DNA of 46,950 nt from Bacteroidales bacterium. GTDB taxonomy: Bacteria > Bacteroidota > Bacteroidia > Bacteroidales > UBA932. Position 1 is the first letter of the stretch; the number at the start of each line of letters is the position of its first letter. Below, in pieces: positions 30,458 to 39,576 of this stretch. Below the pieces are notes generated by a model. It was not told where the DNA came from and searched no databases. It saw only the letters and a program-made list of their open reading frames with translations. Made by a program: the position numbers and the translations under genes. Where the stretch lies: assembly GCA_017560825.1 (NCBI GenBank), contig JAFZED010000037.1, positions 1 to 46,950 on the forward strand, given 5' to 3'.

Positions 30458-33163
30458 ATGAGTTTTGACGACATCGACATCCCGGAAGAGGATCTTGGCA
30501 TCGAGCAGGAATCTGACGATGAAAACCCGATAGAAAGCACTCCGGGCAAGTTTGACAAACTTTTCGGCGAGAACAGCAGGAAGCACAAGCTCTCCCGTAT
30601 GTTCAAAGACTGGTACATAGACTATGCGTCCTACACCGTCCTTTACAGAGCCGTGCCACATCTGGTGGACGGACTCAAGCCGGTGCAGAGACGTGTGCTC
30701 CACGCTATGTGGCGCATAGACGACGGCAGCTACACAAAGGTAGCGAACATCGTCGGACAGGCTATGCAGTTCCACCCGCACGGAGACCAGTCCATCCTCG
30801 GAGCCCTCGTGTGGATCGGCCAGAGAAACTATCTGGTTGACTGCCAGGGTAACTGGGGTAACATACTCACAGGTGACTCAAACGCAGCTCCGCGTTACAT
30901 CGAGGCTAGATTGAGCAAGCTCGCGAAAGAGATTATGTTCAATCCTAAGATCACCAACTGGATGACCTCTTACGACGGACGTAACCAGGAGCCCGTAGAG
31001 CTTCCGGTGAAGTTCCCTATCCTGCTTGCACAGGGTACTGAGGGTATCGGTACTGGTTTCGCCTCGAAGATCCTGCCTCACAACTTCAACGAGCTTATCG
31101 ACGCTTCGATCTGCGTTCTCGAAGGCAAGGACTTCGAGATCTATCCTGACTTCCTGACAGGAGGTTCGGCAGACTGCTCGAAGTACAGCAGCAAGAAGAA
31201 GGGCGGCAAGATCAAGGTACGTGCAAAGATCGAGAAGATAGACAAGAACACCTTGTCAATCACCGAAATACCATTCAGCAAGACTACCGATGCAGTCAAG
31301 GAATCGATTGTGGAGGCTAAGGAAAGCGGTAAGATCAAGATCAAGAAGATCGATGACCTCACCAGTGCTACAGCCAACATCCTGATCCACCTTCCTAACG
31401 ACGTGTCTCCGGACAAGACCATCGACGCCCTCTATGCATTCACTGCCTGCGAGGTGTCGGTGACTCCGAACACCTGCGTGATCCACGAGAACAAGCCTCA
31501 GGTACTCAGCGTGAACGACATTCTCCGTCACAGTACCTATCACACCAAGGACCTGCTCGGTCAGGAACTTGAGATCAGACTCGGAGAGCTTGAGAACGAG
31601 TGGCACTACAACTCACTTGAAAAGATCTTCTTCGAGAACAAGGTCTACAAGATCCTTGAGGGAGACGCAAAGACTTGGGAAGACCAGCTTCAGGAAGTCT
31701 TCGACACAATGATGACCTACCAGAACCTGCTCAAGAGACCTATCCTTATGGAAGACATCAACAGACTGGTGGAGAAACCTGTGAGAAAGATCTCCAAGTT
31801 CGACACCAAGGCCGTGGATGAGAAGCTCAAGGGCATCGAGGCAGAGATGGAGGAGGTAAAGAACCACCTCGCACATCTTACCGAGTACACCATCAGATAC
31901 TTCAAGAACCTCAAGAAGAAGTATGGCAAGGCATATCCGAGACTTACAGAGATCGTGGAGTTCGAGTCAATCGAGAGCACACGAGTAGTAAGCAACAACG
32001 CCAAGCTCTATGCAAACAAGGCAGAGGGATTCGTCGGCACAAACCTCAAGAAGGAGGACAATGCAGAGTTCATCTGCGACTGTTCTGACCTTTCTGAGAT
32101 CATCGTCATCCACAAGGATGGTAAATATATGGTCACCAAGGTGAGCGAGAAGGCCTTCCTTGGAAAGGACATCCTCTACGTCGGCATCTTCAACAGAAAC
32201 GACCAGAGAACCATCTACAATGTGATCTACCGCGAAGGCAAGACATCTCTCAGCTATGCAAAGAGGTTCGCAGTAACCGGAATCACAAGAGACAAGGAGT
32301 ACGACATCACCCAGGGCACACCTGGCTCGACCATCCTCTGGTTCACAGTCAACGGAAATGCCGAGGCAGAAACAGTGAAGATCTACCTCCGTCCGCGTCC
32401 GAAGCTCAAGAAGCTCATCGACGAGTACGACTTCTCGGAACTCGGTATCAAGGGAAGAGCTTCAAGAGGTAACCTCGTGTCAAAGAACCCTATCCAGAAG
32501 ATCACCCTCAAGTCAAAGGGTATCTCTACTATCGGAGGAAAGGACATCTGGTTCGATGAGGACATCCAGAGACTGAACGAAGACGGAAGAGGTCTGCACC
32601 TTGGTCAGTTCAACACAGGTGACCACATCCTGGCCATCTTCAAGGACGGAACCTACTACACCACTACATTCGACCTCAGCAACAGGTACCAGGGCAACCT
32701 TCTCAAGATCGAGAAGCTCGACCTGAACAAGGTATACACCGCACTGTACTATGACAAGGCTGTAGGAGCGTTCTACATCAAGAGATTCTCATTTGATGTG
32801 AGCGACAACACTCCGGTATGCTTCATCGCAGACTCAAAGGGTTCATACCTTGTGGCTCTCTCTGACGACAAGCACCCTCAGGCAGAGGTGACATTCGGAG
32901 GCAAGAACGAGAACAGGCTTCCTGAGCTCATCGATGCAGAAGAGTTCATCGCCAAGAAGGGAATCCAGGCAAAGGGCAAGAAGGTAAGCCAGTACGACGT
33001 GAAGACGGTTGAGTTCACCGAGCCTCTCCACAAGCCGGAGGACGACATCAAGCCAGAAGAGTCTGAGGCAGAGAACCAGGCGGGAGAGATCGACAATTCG
33101 GAGGTAGAGGATCCTATCGACCTCGATCAGCCGGAGGACGACATCCAGCTGAGCCTATTCTAA
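30458..33163 (+). CDS. parC: DNA topoisomerase IV subunit A (GyrA/ParC family)
   Basis: The protein has 901 residues. An acidic N-terminal extension (about 1-40) precedes the breakage-reunion domain, with catalytic Tyr147 in SNAAPRYIEARLSKLA and the QFHPHGDQS helix. The coiled tower follows (about 430-520), then a degenerate C-terminal beta-pinwheel lacking a clear gyrase GyrA box, and an acidic C-terminus (about 850-901). These features, and Bacteroidota usage, favour topoisomerase IV over gyrase. The ParE partner is not in the window. At the two classic quinolone-resistance positions after HGD the residues are Gln111 and Gly115 rather than Ser and Asp/Glu. It is 17 bases behind era and 12 before aroK. 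Confidence 0.9.
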   Translation: MSFDDIDIPEEDLGIEQESDDENPIESTPGKFDKLFGENSRKHKLSRMFKDWYIDYASYTVLYRAVPHLVDGLKPVQRRVLHAMWRIDDGSYTKVANIVGQAMQFHPHGDQSILGALVWIGQRNYLVDCQGNWGNILTGDSNAAPRYIEARLSKLAKEIMFNPKITNWMTSYDGRNQEPVELPVKFPILLAQGTEGIGTGFASKILPHNFNELIDASICVLEGKDFEIYPDFLTGGSADCSKYSSKKKGGKIKVRAKIEKIDKNTLSITEIPFSKTTDAVKESIVEAKESGKIKIKKIDDLTSATANILIHLPNDVSPDKTIDALYAFTACEVSVTPNTCVIHENKPQVLSVNDILRHSTYHTKDLLGQELEIRLGELENEWHYNSLEKIFFENKVYKILEGDAKTWEDQLQEVFDTMMTYQNLLKRPILMEDINRLVEKPVRKISKFDTKAVDEKLKGIEAEMEEVKNHLAHLTEYTIRYFKNLKKKYGKAYPRLTEIVEFESIESTRVVSNNAKLYANKAEGFVGTNLKKEDNAEFICDCSDLSEIIVIHKDGKYMVTKVSEKAFLGKDILYVGIFNRNDQRTIYNVIYREGKTSLSYAKRFAVTGITRDKEYDITQGTPGSTILWFTVNGNAEAETVKIYLRPRPKLKKLIDEYDFSELGIKGRASRGNLVSKNPIQKITLKSKGISTIGGKDIWFDEDIQRLNEDGRGLHLGQFNTGDHILAIFKDGTYYTTTFDLSNRYQGNLLKIEKLDLNKVYTALYYDKAVGAFYIKRFSFDVSDNTPVCFIADSKGSYLVALSDDKHPQAEVTFGGKNENRLPELIDAEEFIAKKGIQAKGKKVSQYDVKTVEFTEPLHKPEDDIKPEESEAENQAGEIDNSEVEDPIDLDQPEDDIQLSLF

Positions 33164-33175
33164 GAACATACTGTT

Positions 33176-33697
33176 ATGACAATATCACTGACAGGACTTA
33201 TGGGATGCGGAAAAAGCAGCGTCGGGAGGGAACTCTCGAGGCTGCTTTCCTGCCATTTTATGGACCTGGATGAAGTGATAGTGCAGCGCGAGGGCAGGAG
33301 CATTCCGGAAATATTCGCTCAAGACGGGGAGAAGGCTTTCCGAAGAATGGAACTGGAGGCCTTCAAGGCCGTGACCGAGGGTGCGGAGGGACAAGGCACC
33401 GTTCTGGCGCTCGGCGGCGGCACGGTGACTACAGCAGAGTGCGCTGACATAGCGCACAACAGGACTTTATGTATATATATGAAAGCGTCTGTACAGACGC
33501 TTAAGGCCCATCTCGAAGGGCAGACCGAAGGTCGTCCTCTTCTTTGCGGGCAGGACATCGAGGAGCGCCTTGCGCGACTGATGTACGAGCGTGGCCATAT
33601 ATATGAAAAAACCGCCCATATCATCATAGATACAGACGGTAAATCTATTTCTGAAATCGCTCAGGAGATCCTTAGATCATCTCATCACGTTCGTTGA
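33176..33697 (+). CDS. aroK: Shikimate kinase
   Basis: The protein has 173 residues. P-loop GLMGCGKSSVG (7-17), shikimate-binding DLDE followed by IPEIFAQDGEKAFRRMELEA, LALGGGTVT, and the lid with GRPLL. It phosphorylates shikimate in the common aromatic amino acid pathway. It is the last gene of the plus-strand run from exbB. Its final 26 bases overlap the end of the convergent recJ gene; no terminator is visible between them. aroE of the same pathway is 6 kb to the right in another operon. Confidence 0.95.
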   Translation: MTISLTGLMGCGKSSVGRELSRLLSCHFMDLDEVIVQREGRSIPEIFAQDGEKAFRRMELEAFKAVTEGAEGQGTVLALGGGTVTTAECADIAHNRTLCIYMKASVQTLKAHLEGQTEGRPLLCGQDIEERLARLMYERGHIYEKTAHIIIDTDGKSISEIAQEILRSSHHVR

Positions 33698-35408
33698 TGT
33701 CCTTGACGCGGAGCTGGATGTTGGCTGTACCGCGATAGTAGTTCTCCACAATCGAATAACATACGTCTATCGGATTGCCTGCCTTGATGTGGTCGAAGAA
33801 CTCCGCCATATTGAAGGCTATTGCTGATATGTGGTGGTACGGGTGTGACTCCTGGATCAGCTCAAGCTTCAAGTGACCACCTTCTGCACCGACTTTGCGA
33901 CCGTTTCCGTTGTCGTAGACGTTCTCTGTCAGGAAGATTGGCGCGCTGTTGCCCGGGCCGAAAGGCTGGAACTGCTTGAGGATACGCAGGAACTTAGGGG
34001 TCATCTGCGAGAAGTTCAGTCTGGCGTCGATGTCCACTACAGGGGTCTGCATTGCAGGTATGATGGCATTTGAGATAAACTTCTCTATCCTTTCGCAGAA
34101 GGTGGAGAGATTCTCCTCCTTGAGCGTAAGACCTGCAGCATAGAGGTGACCTCCGAAATTTTCAAGAAGGTCCGAACAACTCTCGATGGCGTCATACAGG
34201 TCGAAGCCGTGTACGCTTCGTGCAGATCCTGTCACAAGTCCCTCCTGAGACTTTGTAAACACGATTGTCGGCTTGTAGAATGCCTCGACAAGACGCGAAG
34301 CCACGATTCCCACGACACCTTTGTGCCACTCCGGATTGTATACTATTGTCGCATTGCCGCAAGAGAGGCAGTTGCCCGAACGCACCATATCGAGTGCTTC
34401 CTGGGTAATGCGTCTGTCAATGTTCTTTCTTTCGTTGTTGTGCTCGTTGATCTCGGTACCGATACGGATGGCCTCTTCGGCATTTGTCGCCGTAAGAAGC
34501 TCCACCGCTATTCTTCCAGACTCCATTCGTCCTGCCGCATTGATACGAGGGCCGATCTTGAATACGATGTCGTCGATGGAGATGTGATTAGGCTCTATGC
34601 CTGAAAGCTGGATCATCGCCATAAGTCCCACGCGAGGTCTTTCGTTCAGCTGCTTAAGTCCGAAATGTGCAAGGATACGGTTCTCGTCAGTAACCGAGAC
34701 GAGGTCTGACGCTATGCTGACCACAAGCAGGTCAAGAAGCGGAATCAGAGTCTCGAACGGGATGTTATACCTCTGAGAATAGGCCTGAACCAGCTTGAAA
34801 CCCACGCCGCAGCCTGAAAGGTCATCGAACGGATAGTGACAGTCTTCCCTCTTCGGGTCAAGGACAGCCACTGCCTTTGGCAGTTCGTTTTCAGGAAGAT
34901 GATGGTCGCAGATGATCACATCTATGCCTTTTTCACGGGCATACTCCACCTTTTCGTTGGCCTTGATGCCGCAGTCCAGGGTGATGATAAGGCTGAATCC
35001 GTTTTCCGCAGCCCAGTCTATACCCTTGTACGAAACACCGTAACCTTCATCATATCTTTCCGGAATGTAGAAGTCGATCCTTGATGTCAGACGTCTGAGG
35101 AATGAGTAGACCAGCGACACAGCTGTGGTTCCGTCCACATCGTAGTCTCCGTAGACCAGGATCTTCTCCGAACCGGTCACAGCCTGACGGACTCTCTCCA
35201 CTGCCTTGTCCATATCCGTCATAAGGAACGGATCATAAAGGTTGTCAAGGCTTGGTCGGAAGAATGAGCGTGCCTGTGCGAATGTGTTTACGCCTCTCAG
35301 GACGAGGAGTTCCGCAAGTACCGGGTCAACTCCAAGTTCTGAGGAAAGCTGCCCTACAGTCTCAGGGTCAGCGCTTTCACGTAAAATCCATTTCTTTTCC
35401 ACAAGCAT
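33672..35408 (-). CDS. recJ: Single-stranded-DNA-specific exonuclease RecJ
   Basis: The protein has 578 residues from the ATG at 35406-35408 (MLVEKKWILRE). DHH-family motifs: D88-Y-D90-V-D92-G, then TLDCG, DHH at 168-170, and DLSGCGVGFKLVQA; the second half has GPRINAAGRMESGR and the DHHA1-type GHLYAAGLTLKEENL segment. RecJ degrades single-stranded DNA 5' to 3' in recombination and mismatch repair. The TATCTTTG box at 35415-35422 lies so close that the transcript would start almost at the ATG. The 3' end overlaps aroK by 26 bases. Confidence 0.95.
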   Translation of the reverse strand: MLVEKKWILRESADPETVGQLSSELGVDPVLAELLVLRGVNTFAQARSFFRPSLDNLYDPFLMTDMDKAVERVRQAVTGSEKILVYGDYDVDGTTAVSLVYSFLRRLTSRIDFYIPERYDEGYGVSYKGIDWAAENGFSLIITLDCGIKANEKVEYAREKGIDVIICDHHLPENELPKAVAVLDPKREDCHYPFDDLSGCGVGFKLVQAYSQRYNIPFETLIPLLDLLVVSIASDLVSVTDENRILAHFGLKQLNERPRVGLMAMIQLSGIEPNHISIDDIVFKIGPRINAAGRMESGRIAVELLTATNAEEAIRIGTEINEHNNERKNIDRRITQEALDMVRSGNCLSCGNATIVYNPEWHKGVVGIVASRLVEAFYKPTIVFTKSQEGLVTGSARSVHGFDLYDAIESCSDLLENFGGHLYAAGLTLKEENLSTFCERIEKFISNAIIPAMQTPVVDIDARLNFSQMTPKFLRILKQFQPFGPGNSAPIFLTENVYDNGNGRKVGAEGGHLKLELIQESHPYHHISAIAFNMAEFFDHIKAGNPIDVCYSIVENYYRGTANIQLRVKDINERDEMI

Positions 35409-35414
35409 AGCATA

Positions 35415-35463
35415 CAAAGATATGGATTTTGTTTCAAATTCAGAATTATTTATGCTATTTTTG
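35415..35463. promoter_or_regulatory. Divergent promoters of recJ and lysS
   Basis: Minus strand: TATCTTTG (35415-35422) for recJ, only 6 bases before its ATG. Plus strand: TATTTTTG (35456-35463) for lysS, with a leader of about 45 bases. Both match TAnnTTTG; the -33 elements are weak (TTTC near 35432 for lysS). Confidence 0.6.
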
Positions 35464-35513
35464 TGCTTTATTTTCAATAGAGTAGGATAATAATATATAT
35501 AAACCAGAAGAAT

Positions 35514-37028
35514 ATGAGCAATATGGACCTCAACGAGCAGGAGCTGTTCAGAAGAGAATCGCTCTCAAAGCTCAGAGAACTTGGCATTGAGCCTTATCCG
35601 GCAGCACTCTACCCCGTAAACACATCCGCAAAGGAGATCAAGGAGGGCTATGACGAGGCTGCAGGCAACTTCCAGGAAGTAGTCATCGCAGGACGTATTA
35701 TGTCACGCAGAATTATGGGCGCGGCATCATTCGGAGAGATCCAGGATGAGACAGGCCGTATCCAGGTCTACATCAACCGCGATGAGATCTGCCCTGGCGA
35801 GGACAAGACAATGTACAACACAGTGTGGAAGAAGCTCCTCGACATCGGAGACATCGTAGGAATCAAGGGCTTCGCTTTCATCACAAAGACAGGACAGCTC
35901 TCAGTGCACTGTAAGGAACTTACTCTCCTGAGCAAGTCACTCCGCGTGCTTCCTATCGTGAAGGAGAAGGACGGAGAGGTGTTCGATGCATTCTCAGATC
36001 CGGAGCTCAAGTACAGACAGCGTTACGTAGACCTTATCGTAAATCCACAGGTTCGCGACACATTCATCAAGAGAAGCCAGATCGTGGCTACAATGCGTGA
36101 GTACTTCAACGCAGCAGGCTGCCTCGAGGTGGAGACTCCTATCCTCCAGAGCATCCCAGGCGGTGCGACAGCACGTCCGTTCATCACTCACCACAACGCC
36201 CTTGACATTCCTCTCTACCTCCGTATCGCAAACGAGCTCTATCTCAAGAGACTCATCGTCGGCGGTTACCACGGAGTCTATGAGTTCGCAAAGGACTTCC
36301 GCAACGAGGGTATGGACAAGACTCACAACCCTGAGTTCACTTGTATGGAGATCTATGTAGCCTACAAGGACTACATCTGGATGATGGAGTTCGTGGAGAA
36401 CCTCCTCGAGAAGATCGCCCTCAAGCTTCACAACCAGACATCAGTGACTATCGGAGAGCACCAGGTAGACTTCAAGCCGCCTTTCCGCAGACTCCCTATC
36501 CTTGAGGCAATCAAGGAGTACGCAGGAGTTGACGTTGCGGGAATGGATGAGGACCAGCTCCGCGAGACCTGCAAGAAGCTTCACGTGGAGATCGACCCTT
36601 CATTCGGCAAGGGCAAGCTCATCGACGCAATCTTCGGCGAGTACTGCGAGAAGCACCTTGTACAGCCTACATTCATCACTGACTACCCTGTGGAGATGTC
36701 GCCTCTTACTAAGCGTCACCGCACAAACCCAGAGCTTACTGAGCGTTTCGAGCTCTTCGTATGCGGTAAGGAGCTTGCAAATGCCTACAGCGAGCTTAAC
36801 GACCCTATCGACCAGTACGAGCGTTTCCAGGATCAGCTCAAGCTCAAGGACAAGGGAGACGACGAGGCTATGTTCATCGATATGGACTTCGTACGCGCAC
36901 TCGAGTACGGTATGCCTCCTACATCAGGACTCGGTATGGGAATCGACCGTCTTACAATGTTTATGACCAACTCCCCTACCATCCAGGATGTACTCTTCTT
37001 CCCTCAGATGAGACCAAAGAGCAACTAA
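35514..37028 (+). CDS. lysS: Lysyl-tRNA synthetase (class II)
   Basis: The protein has 504 residues. The N-terminal anticodon-binding OB fold (about 55-170) has [18 protein letters not shown]. The catalytic core has motif 1 ([18 protein letters not shown]), motif 2 ([19 protein letters not shown]) and motif 3 ([18 protein letters not shown]). It charges tRNA-Lys. The start may be Met1 or Met4. It is transcribed alone and ends in a strong terminator. Confidence 0.97.
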   Translation: MSNMDLNEQELFRRESLSKLRELGIEPYPAALYPVNTSAKEIKEGYDEAAGNFQEVVIAGRIMSRRIMGAASFGEIQDETGRIQVYINRDEICPGEDKTMYNTVWKKLLDIGDIVGIKGFAFITKTGQLSVHCKELTLLSKSLRVLPIVKEKDGEVFDAFSDPELKYRQRYVDLIVNPQVRDTFIKRSQIVATMREYFNAAGCLEVETPILQSIPGGATARPFITHHNALDIPLYLRIANELYLKRLIVGGYHGVYEFAKDFRNEGMDKTHNPEFTCMEIYVAYKDYIWMMEFVENLLEKIALKLHNQTSVTIGEHQVDFKPPFRRLPILEAIKEYAGVDVAGMDEDQLRETCKKLHVEIDPSFGKGKLIDAIFGEYCEKHLVQPTFITDYPVEMSPLTKRHRTNPELTERFELFVCGKELANAYSELNDPIDQYERFQDQLKLKDKGDDEAMFIDMDFVRALEYGMPPTSGLGMGIDRLTMFMTNSPTIQDVLFFPQMRPKSN

Positions 37029-37036
37029 AACACTAT

Positions 37037-37071
37037 AAAAAAGGCGCCCACTTAAAGTGAGCGCTTTTTTT
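37037..37071. terminator. Bidirectional terminator between lysS and the lipoprotein gene
   Basis: A-rich run, GGCGCCCACT (37043-37052), short loop, AGTGAGCGCTTTTTT (37056-37070). The stem has one mismatch. T-runs exist in both reading directions, so it serves lysS and the convergent gene ending at 37083. Confidence 0.85.
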
Positions 37072-37082
37072 ATAGATTCATA

Positions 37083-37970
37083 TTATATTCCTACTCCCGA
37101 ATCAGGATCTTCCAGTTCCGGCTCTTCGCCTGGAGCGAGGGTTGTGAAGCCGTCAAGGTAGACTGCCGATGTGCGGCTGCCCAAGGCATTCAGGCCGTAG
37201 AGGTAGACCACGTACTCGGTCGAAGGCTCAAGGCCTTCGATGGTATATTCCTTATTCTTTCCCCTCTGGGGACTCTTCTTGATGTTGTAGATTCCGTCAA
37301 GATACTCTTCTATGGTCTTTCCTTCCGCATCAGCTGCTTCCTGATAGCGTGCGAGGTCGTGCTGGTATATGTCCTCATCGCTCCATCCGTCACCAAATGC
37401 GCTCTTTGGAATCAGACCGCAGGACCAGGTATAGTTCTTGTCGTTTGTCGCTACTGTGAGAACCACCTTGTCATTGTAGACGATCTTGTCTGAGATGTAC
37501 ACCGGCGCAACCCAAAAGGTCTGGGAAACTCTGATGTCAATGGAAGGAAGGGTTGCGTAAGACAGGGTTACGGTTGCCTCGCGTCCCATAGTGTCTGTCT
37601 GGTTCTTTGAAGCAATGAAAGCCACCGCTGCTTCCTCTTCAAGGACCTCTATCTTAAGCCAATCCTTGTTTGTATTTGCAAAGATTGTGTCGATGACCAC
37701 GATTACCGAATCGAACTCATCGCGCATTGTGTCGATCTGGATCTCATAACGCTCCGGATGGTTGATGCGATACTTTACCTCTTCACCGTCATACGGGTTC
37801 ACAAGCCTGTATGAAACCAGGGCGGTGTCTCCTTTCGAGGAGATCTGAACAACTTTCCTGGACACTCTGAAAGAGGTAATCTTAGCAGCATACTCGTCCT
37901 CACAGGAAAGCACTGCAGCTGCAGCCAGAAAGACAACACACAACAGATTCAAATATTTCTTGATGCTCAT
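37083..37970 (-). CDS. Lipoprotein with BACON-like and Ig/FN3-like domains
   Basis: The protein has 295 residues from the ATG at 37970. A lipoprotein signal peptide (MSIKKYLNLLCVVFLAAAAVLSC) has the acylated Cys at 23, followed by EDE; acidic residues after the Cys are typical of surface export in Bacteroidota. The middle (about 40-165) has WLKIEV, ATVTLSYATLPSIDIRVSQTF, the layout of BACON carbohydrate-associated domains. The end (about 225-290) is FN3-like (YTIEGLEPSTEYVVYLYGLNALGSR). No catalytic motif is seen. It is probably a surface-exposed binding or accessory protein. Its promoter (37996-38027) is divergent from the carbonic anhydrase operon. Confidence 0.7.
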   Translation of the reverse strand: MSIKKYLNLLCVVFLAAAAVLSCEDEYAAKITSFRVSRKVVQISSKGDTALVSYRLVNPYDGEEVKYRINHPERYEIQIDTMRDEFDSVIVVIDTIFANTNKDWLKIEVLEEEAAVAFIASKNQTDTMGREATVTLSYATLPSIDIRVSQTFWVAPVYISDKIVYNDKVVLTVATNDKNYTWSCGLIPKSAFGDGWSDEDIYQHDLARYQEAADAEGKTIEEYLDGIYNIKKSPQRGKNKEYTIEGLEPSTEYVVYLYGLNALGSRTSAVYLDGFTTLAPGEEPELEDPDSGVGI

Positions 37971-37995
37971 AAAGCTAGATTTTTCAACTTTGCTG

Positions 37996-38027
37996 CGAAG
38001 ATAATCCATTCCGCCGAGTTTCGCAAA
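37996..38027 (-). promoter_or_regulatory. Promoter of the lipoprotein gene
   Basis: Minus strand: TTTG (38024-38027), 20 bases, TATCTTCG (37996-38003), one mismatch to TAnnTTTG. The start would be near 37990, about 20 bases before the ATG. Confidence 0.55.
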
Positions 38028-38039
38028 TCTGAAAAATGC

Positions 38040-38096
38040 TATCTTTGCATATTATTGATACTTAACTTTCGCAAATGCGAAAGTACCTTATTTTTG
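38040..38096 (+). promoter_or_regulatory. Promoter region of the gamma-carbonic-anhydrase operon with 20-bp palindrome
   Basis: Two -7-like boxes on the plus strand: TATCTTTG (38040-38047) and TATTTTTG (38089-38096). Between them lies a palindrome ACTTTCGCA-AA-TGCGAAAGT (38065-38084), with 9-bp arms, placed where the -33 box and spacer of the second promoter would be. This is a good position for a repressor or activator site. The regulator is unknown. Confidence 0.55.
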
Positions 38097-38118
38097 AGAC
38101 CGTCAGGTCGATTGTAAG

Positions 38119-38139
38119 TCCTCCTCCTGAGGAGGAGGA
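38119..38139. repeat. Palindrome TCCTCCTCC-TGA-GGAGGAGGA
   Basis: Perfect 9-bp arms (38119-38127, 38131-38139), followed by another GGAGGAGG at 38144-38151. Similar CCTCC/GGAGG hairpins occur as scattered intergenic repeats in Bacteroidota genomes (general knowledge, not verified here). It is absent from the otherwise related region before ssb. Confidence 0.6.
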
Positions 38140-38158
38140 TTTAGGAGGAGGGTAACGT

Positions 38159-38245
38159 AAATATAGGAGGTGCGGTGGGTAAAAGTTTCGCAAGTCTCAC
38201 CAAACTTCAATATATCAATAATCTATCACTTGCGAAACTTGAGCG
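38159..38245 (+). promoter_or_regulatory. Conserved 87-base leader, copy A (gamma-carbonic anhydrase)
   Basis: This segment and 40362-40448 align without gaps over 87 bases with about 75 identities, and both end directly at the ATG. AAGTTTCGCAAGT (38183-38195) and ACTTGCGAAACTT (38228-38240) form a perfect 13-bp stem around a 32-base loop. The stem ends 5 bases before the start codon. GGTGG upstream of the stem can pair with TCACC in the loop, so a pseudoknot is possible. All differences lie outside the stem. Confidence 0.75.
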
Positions 38246-38752
38246 ATGGCTATTATCAAGGAATTGAAGGGATGTACTCCCGTTATCGGAGAAGGAACTT
38301 ATCTCGCTGAAACTGCGGTTCTTATCGGAACCGTCCAGACAGGAAGGGACTGCAGCATATGGTATGGAGCGGTGCTCAGAGGCGACGTTGGCGCCATCCG
38401 TATCGGCGACCGCGTGAACATCCAGGACAACGCCGTACTCCACGCCACCAACCACGTATCTGAGTGCATAATCGGCAACGACGTGTCCATAGGTCACGGG
38501 GCAAATGTGCACGGTGCCGTCATAGGCAATGACGTGATCATAGGTATGGGAGCTATAGTGATGGACAACACAGTGGTTCCGGACGGGACAATCATTGCAG
38601 CGGGAGCGGTCGTGACAGCAAACCAGAAGCTGGAAAGCGGAATCTGGGCAGGCATCCCTGCAAAGAAGATAAAGGACGGATCCCCTGAGATTCTTGAAAA
38701 GGCGCACGCCAACGCCGAACACTACCTTGAATACAAGAAATGGTACGAGTAA
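38246..38752 (+). CDS. Gamma-carbonic anhydrase family protein
   Basis: The protein has 168 residues. It is a left-handed beta-helix built of hexapeptide repeats (GTYLAETAVLIGTVQTG, CSIWYGAVLRGDVGAIRIG, IIGNDVSIGHGANVHGAVIG) and a C-terminal helix. The zinc ligands of the family are in place: H66 (VLHATN), H84 and H89 (GHGANVHG). The trimer would bind zinc between subunits. Many such proteins lack proven carbonic anhydrase activity, so the family name is safer than the activity. It heads an operon with a TrmH-like gene and aroE and carries the unusual leader shared with ssb. Confidence 0.9.
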   Translation: MAIIKELKGCTPVIGEGTYLAETAVLIGTVQTGRDCSIWYGAVLRGDVGAIRIGDRVNIQDNAVLHATNHVSECIIGNDVSIGHGANVHGAVIGNDVIIGMGAIVMDNTVVPDGTIIAAGAVVTANQKLESGIWAGIPAKKIKDGSPEILEKAHANAEHYLEYKKWYE

Positions 38753-38753
38753 T

Positions 38754-39572
38754 ATGAGAAAAGAGACCATAACATCCGCACAGAACCCTAAGATCAAAAT
38801 GCTGCTTGCCCTTCAGGAAAAGTCGAAGACAAGACGAAAGGAGGGGCTCTTCATAGTCGAAGGCAGACGCGAACTCGAGCACTGTATCAACGCAGGTTTC
38901 CGCGTCAGAACCTTGTTCGTATGTCCGGAAATAATAAATCCTCAGGATTGGGAATATATATATGAAAAGACCGGCTCACCCGTAGGGTGCGAGCCGTCTG
39001 TGGTGGAGGTCCCTGCAGTTCTGTACGACAAGATCGCCTACAGGGGCGGTACAGAGGGCATCATCGCCGAGATTGAATATATGGAAAGGAACCTCGCCAC
39101 CCTGAAGATGAAGGAGAATCCTCTTGTCGTGGTTCTGGAATCCGTCGAGAAGCCCGGCAACCTCGGAGCGGTACTGCGCAGTGCAGACGCTTCCGGAGCT
39201 GATGCAGTGATCATATGCGACCCGCAGACAGACCTGTACAACCCCAACCTCATCCGCTCGAGCATCGGCGCAATCTTCACCGTACCGGTCGCCGCCGCTT
39301 CATCGGAAGACACAATCAAGTGGCTGAAAGACAACAACATAAAGATATACACTGCTCAGCTTCAGGACTCCGAGTGGTATTATGACACTGATATGACAGG
39401 AGGTACAGCAGTGATTATGGGCACAGAGGCCACAGGCCTGACTGACGTATGGAGGAAGGCAGCCGACGCCCATATAAAGATCCCTATGCTTGGCAGACTG
39501 GACTCGCTCAATGTGTCAGTCTCTGCAGCAATCCTGCTCTACGAAGCCGTCCGCCAGAGAAACAGCAGATAG
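38754..39572 (+). CDS. TrmH/SpoU-family RNA 2'-O-methyltransferase
   Basis: The start is the ATG at 38754, 1 base after the preceding stop. 272 residues. An N-terminal substrate-binding part (QNPKIKMLLALQEKSKTRRK, EGLFIVEGRRELEHCINAG) precedes the SPOUT knot: motif 1 GNLGAVLRSADASGADAVI, motif 2 VIMGTEATGLTD, motif 3 IPMLGRLDSLNVSVSAAILLY. It methylates ribose in tRNA or 23S rRNA; which RNA cannot be told. It ends 4 bases before aroE. Confidence 0.93.
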   Translation: MRKETITSAQNPKIKMLLALQEKSKTRRKEGLFIVEGRRELEHCINAGFRVRTLFVCPEIINPQDWEYIYEKTGSPVGCEPSVVEVPAVLYDKIAYRGGTEGIIAEIEYMERNLATLKMKENPLVVVLESVEKPGNLGAVLRSADASGADAVIICDPQTDLYNPNLIRSSIGAIFTVPVAAASSEDTIKWLKDNNIKIYTAQLQDSEWYYDTDMTGGTAVIMGTEATGLTDVWRKAADAHIKIPMLGRLDSLNVSVSAAILLYEAVRQRNSR

Positions 39573-39576
39573 CCTT

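Noticed and set aside
33672-33697. Frameshift or misassembly at the aroK/recJ overlap
   Set aside because: Both proteins end normally for their families; a 26-base convergent overlap is plausible.
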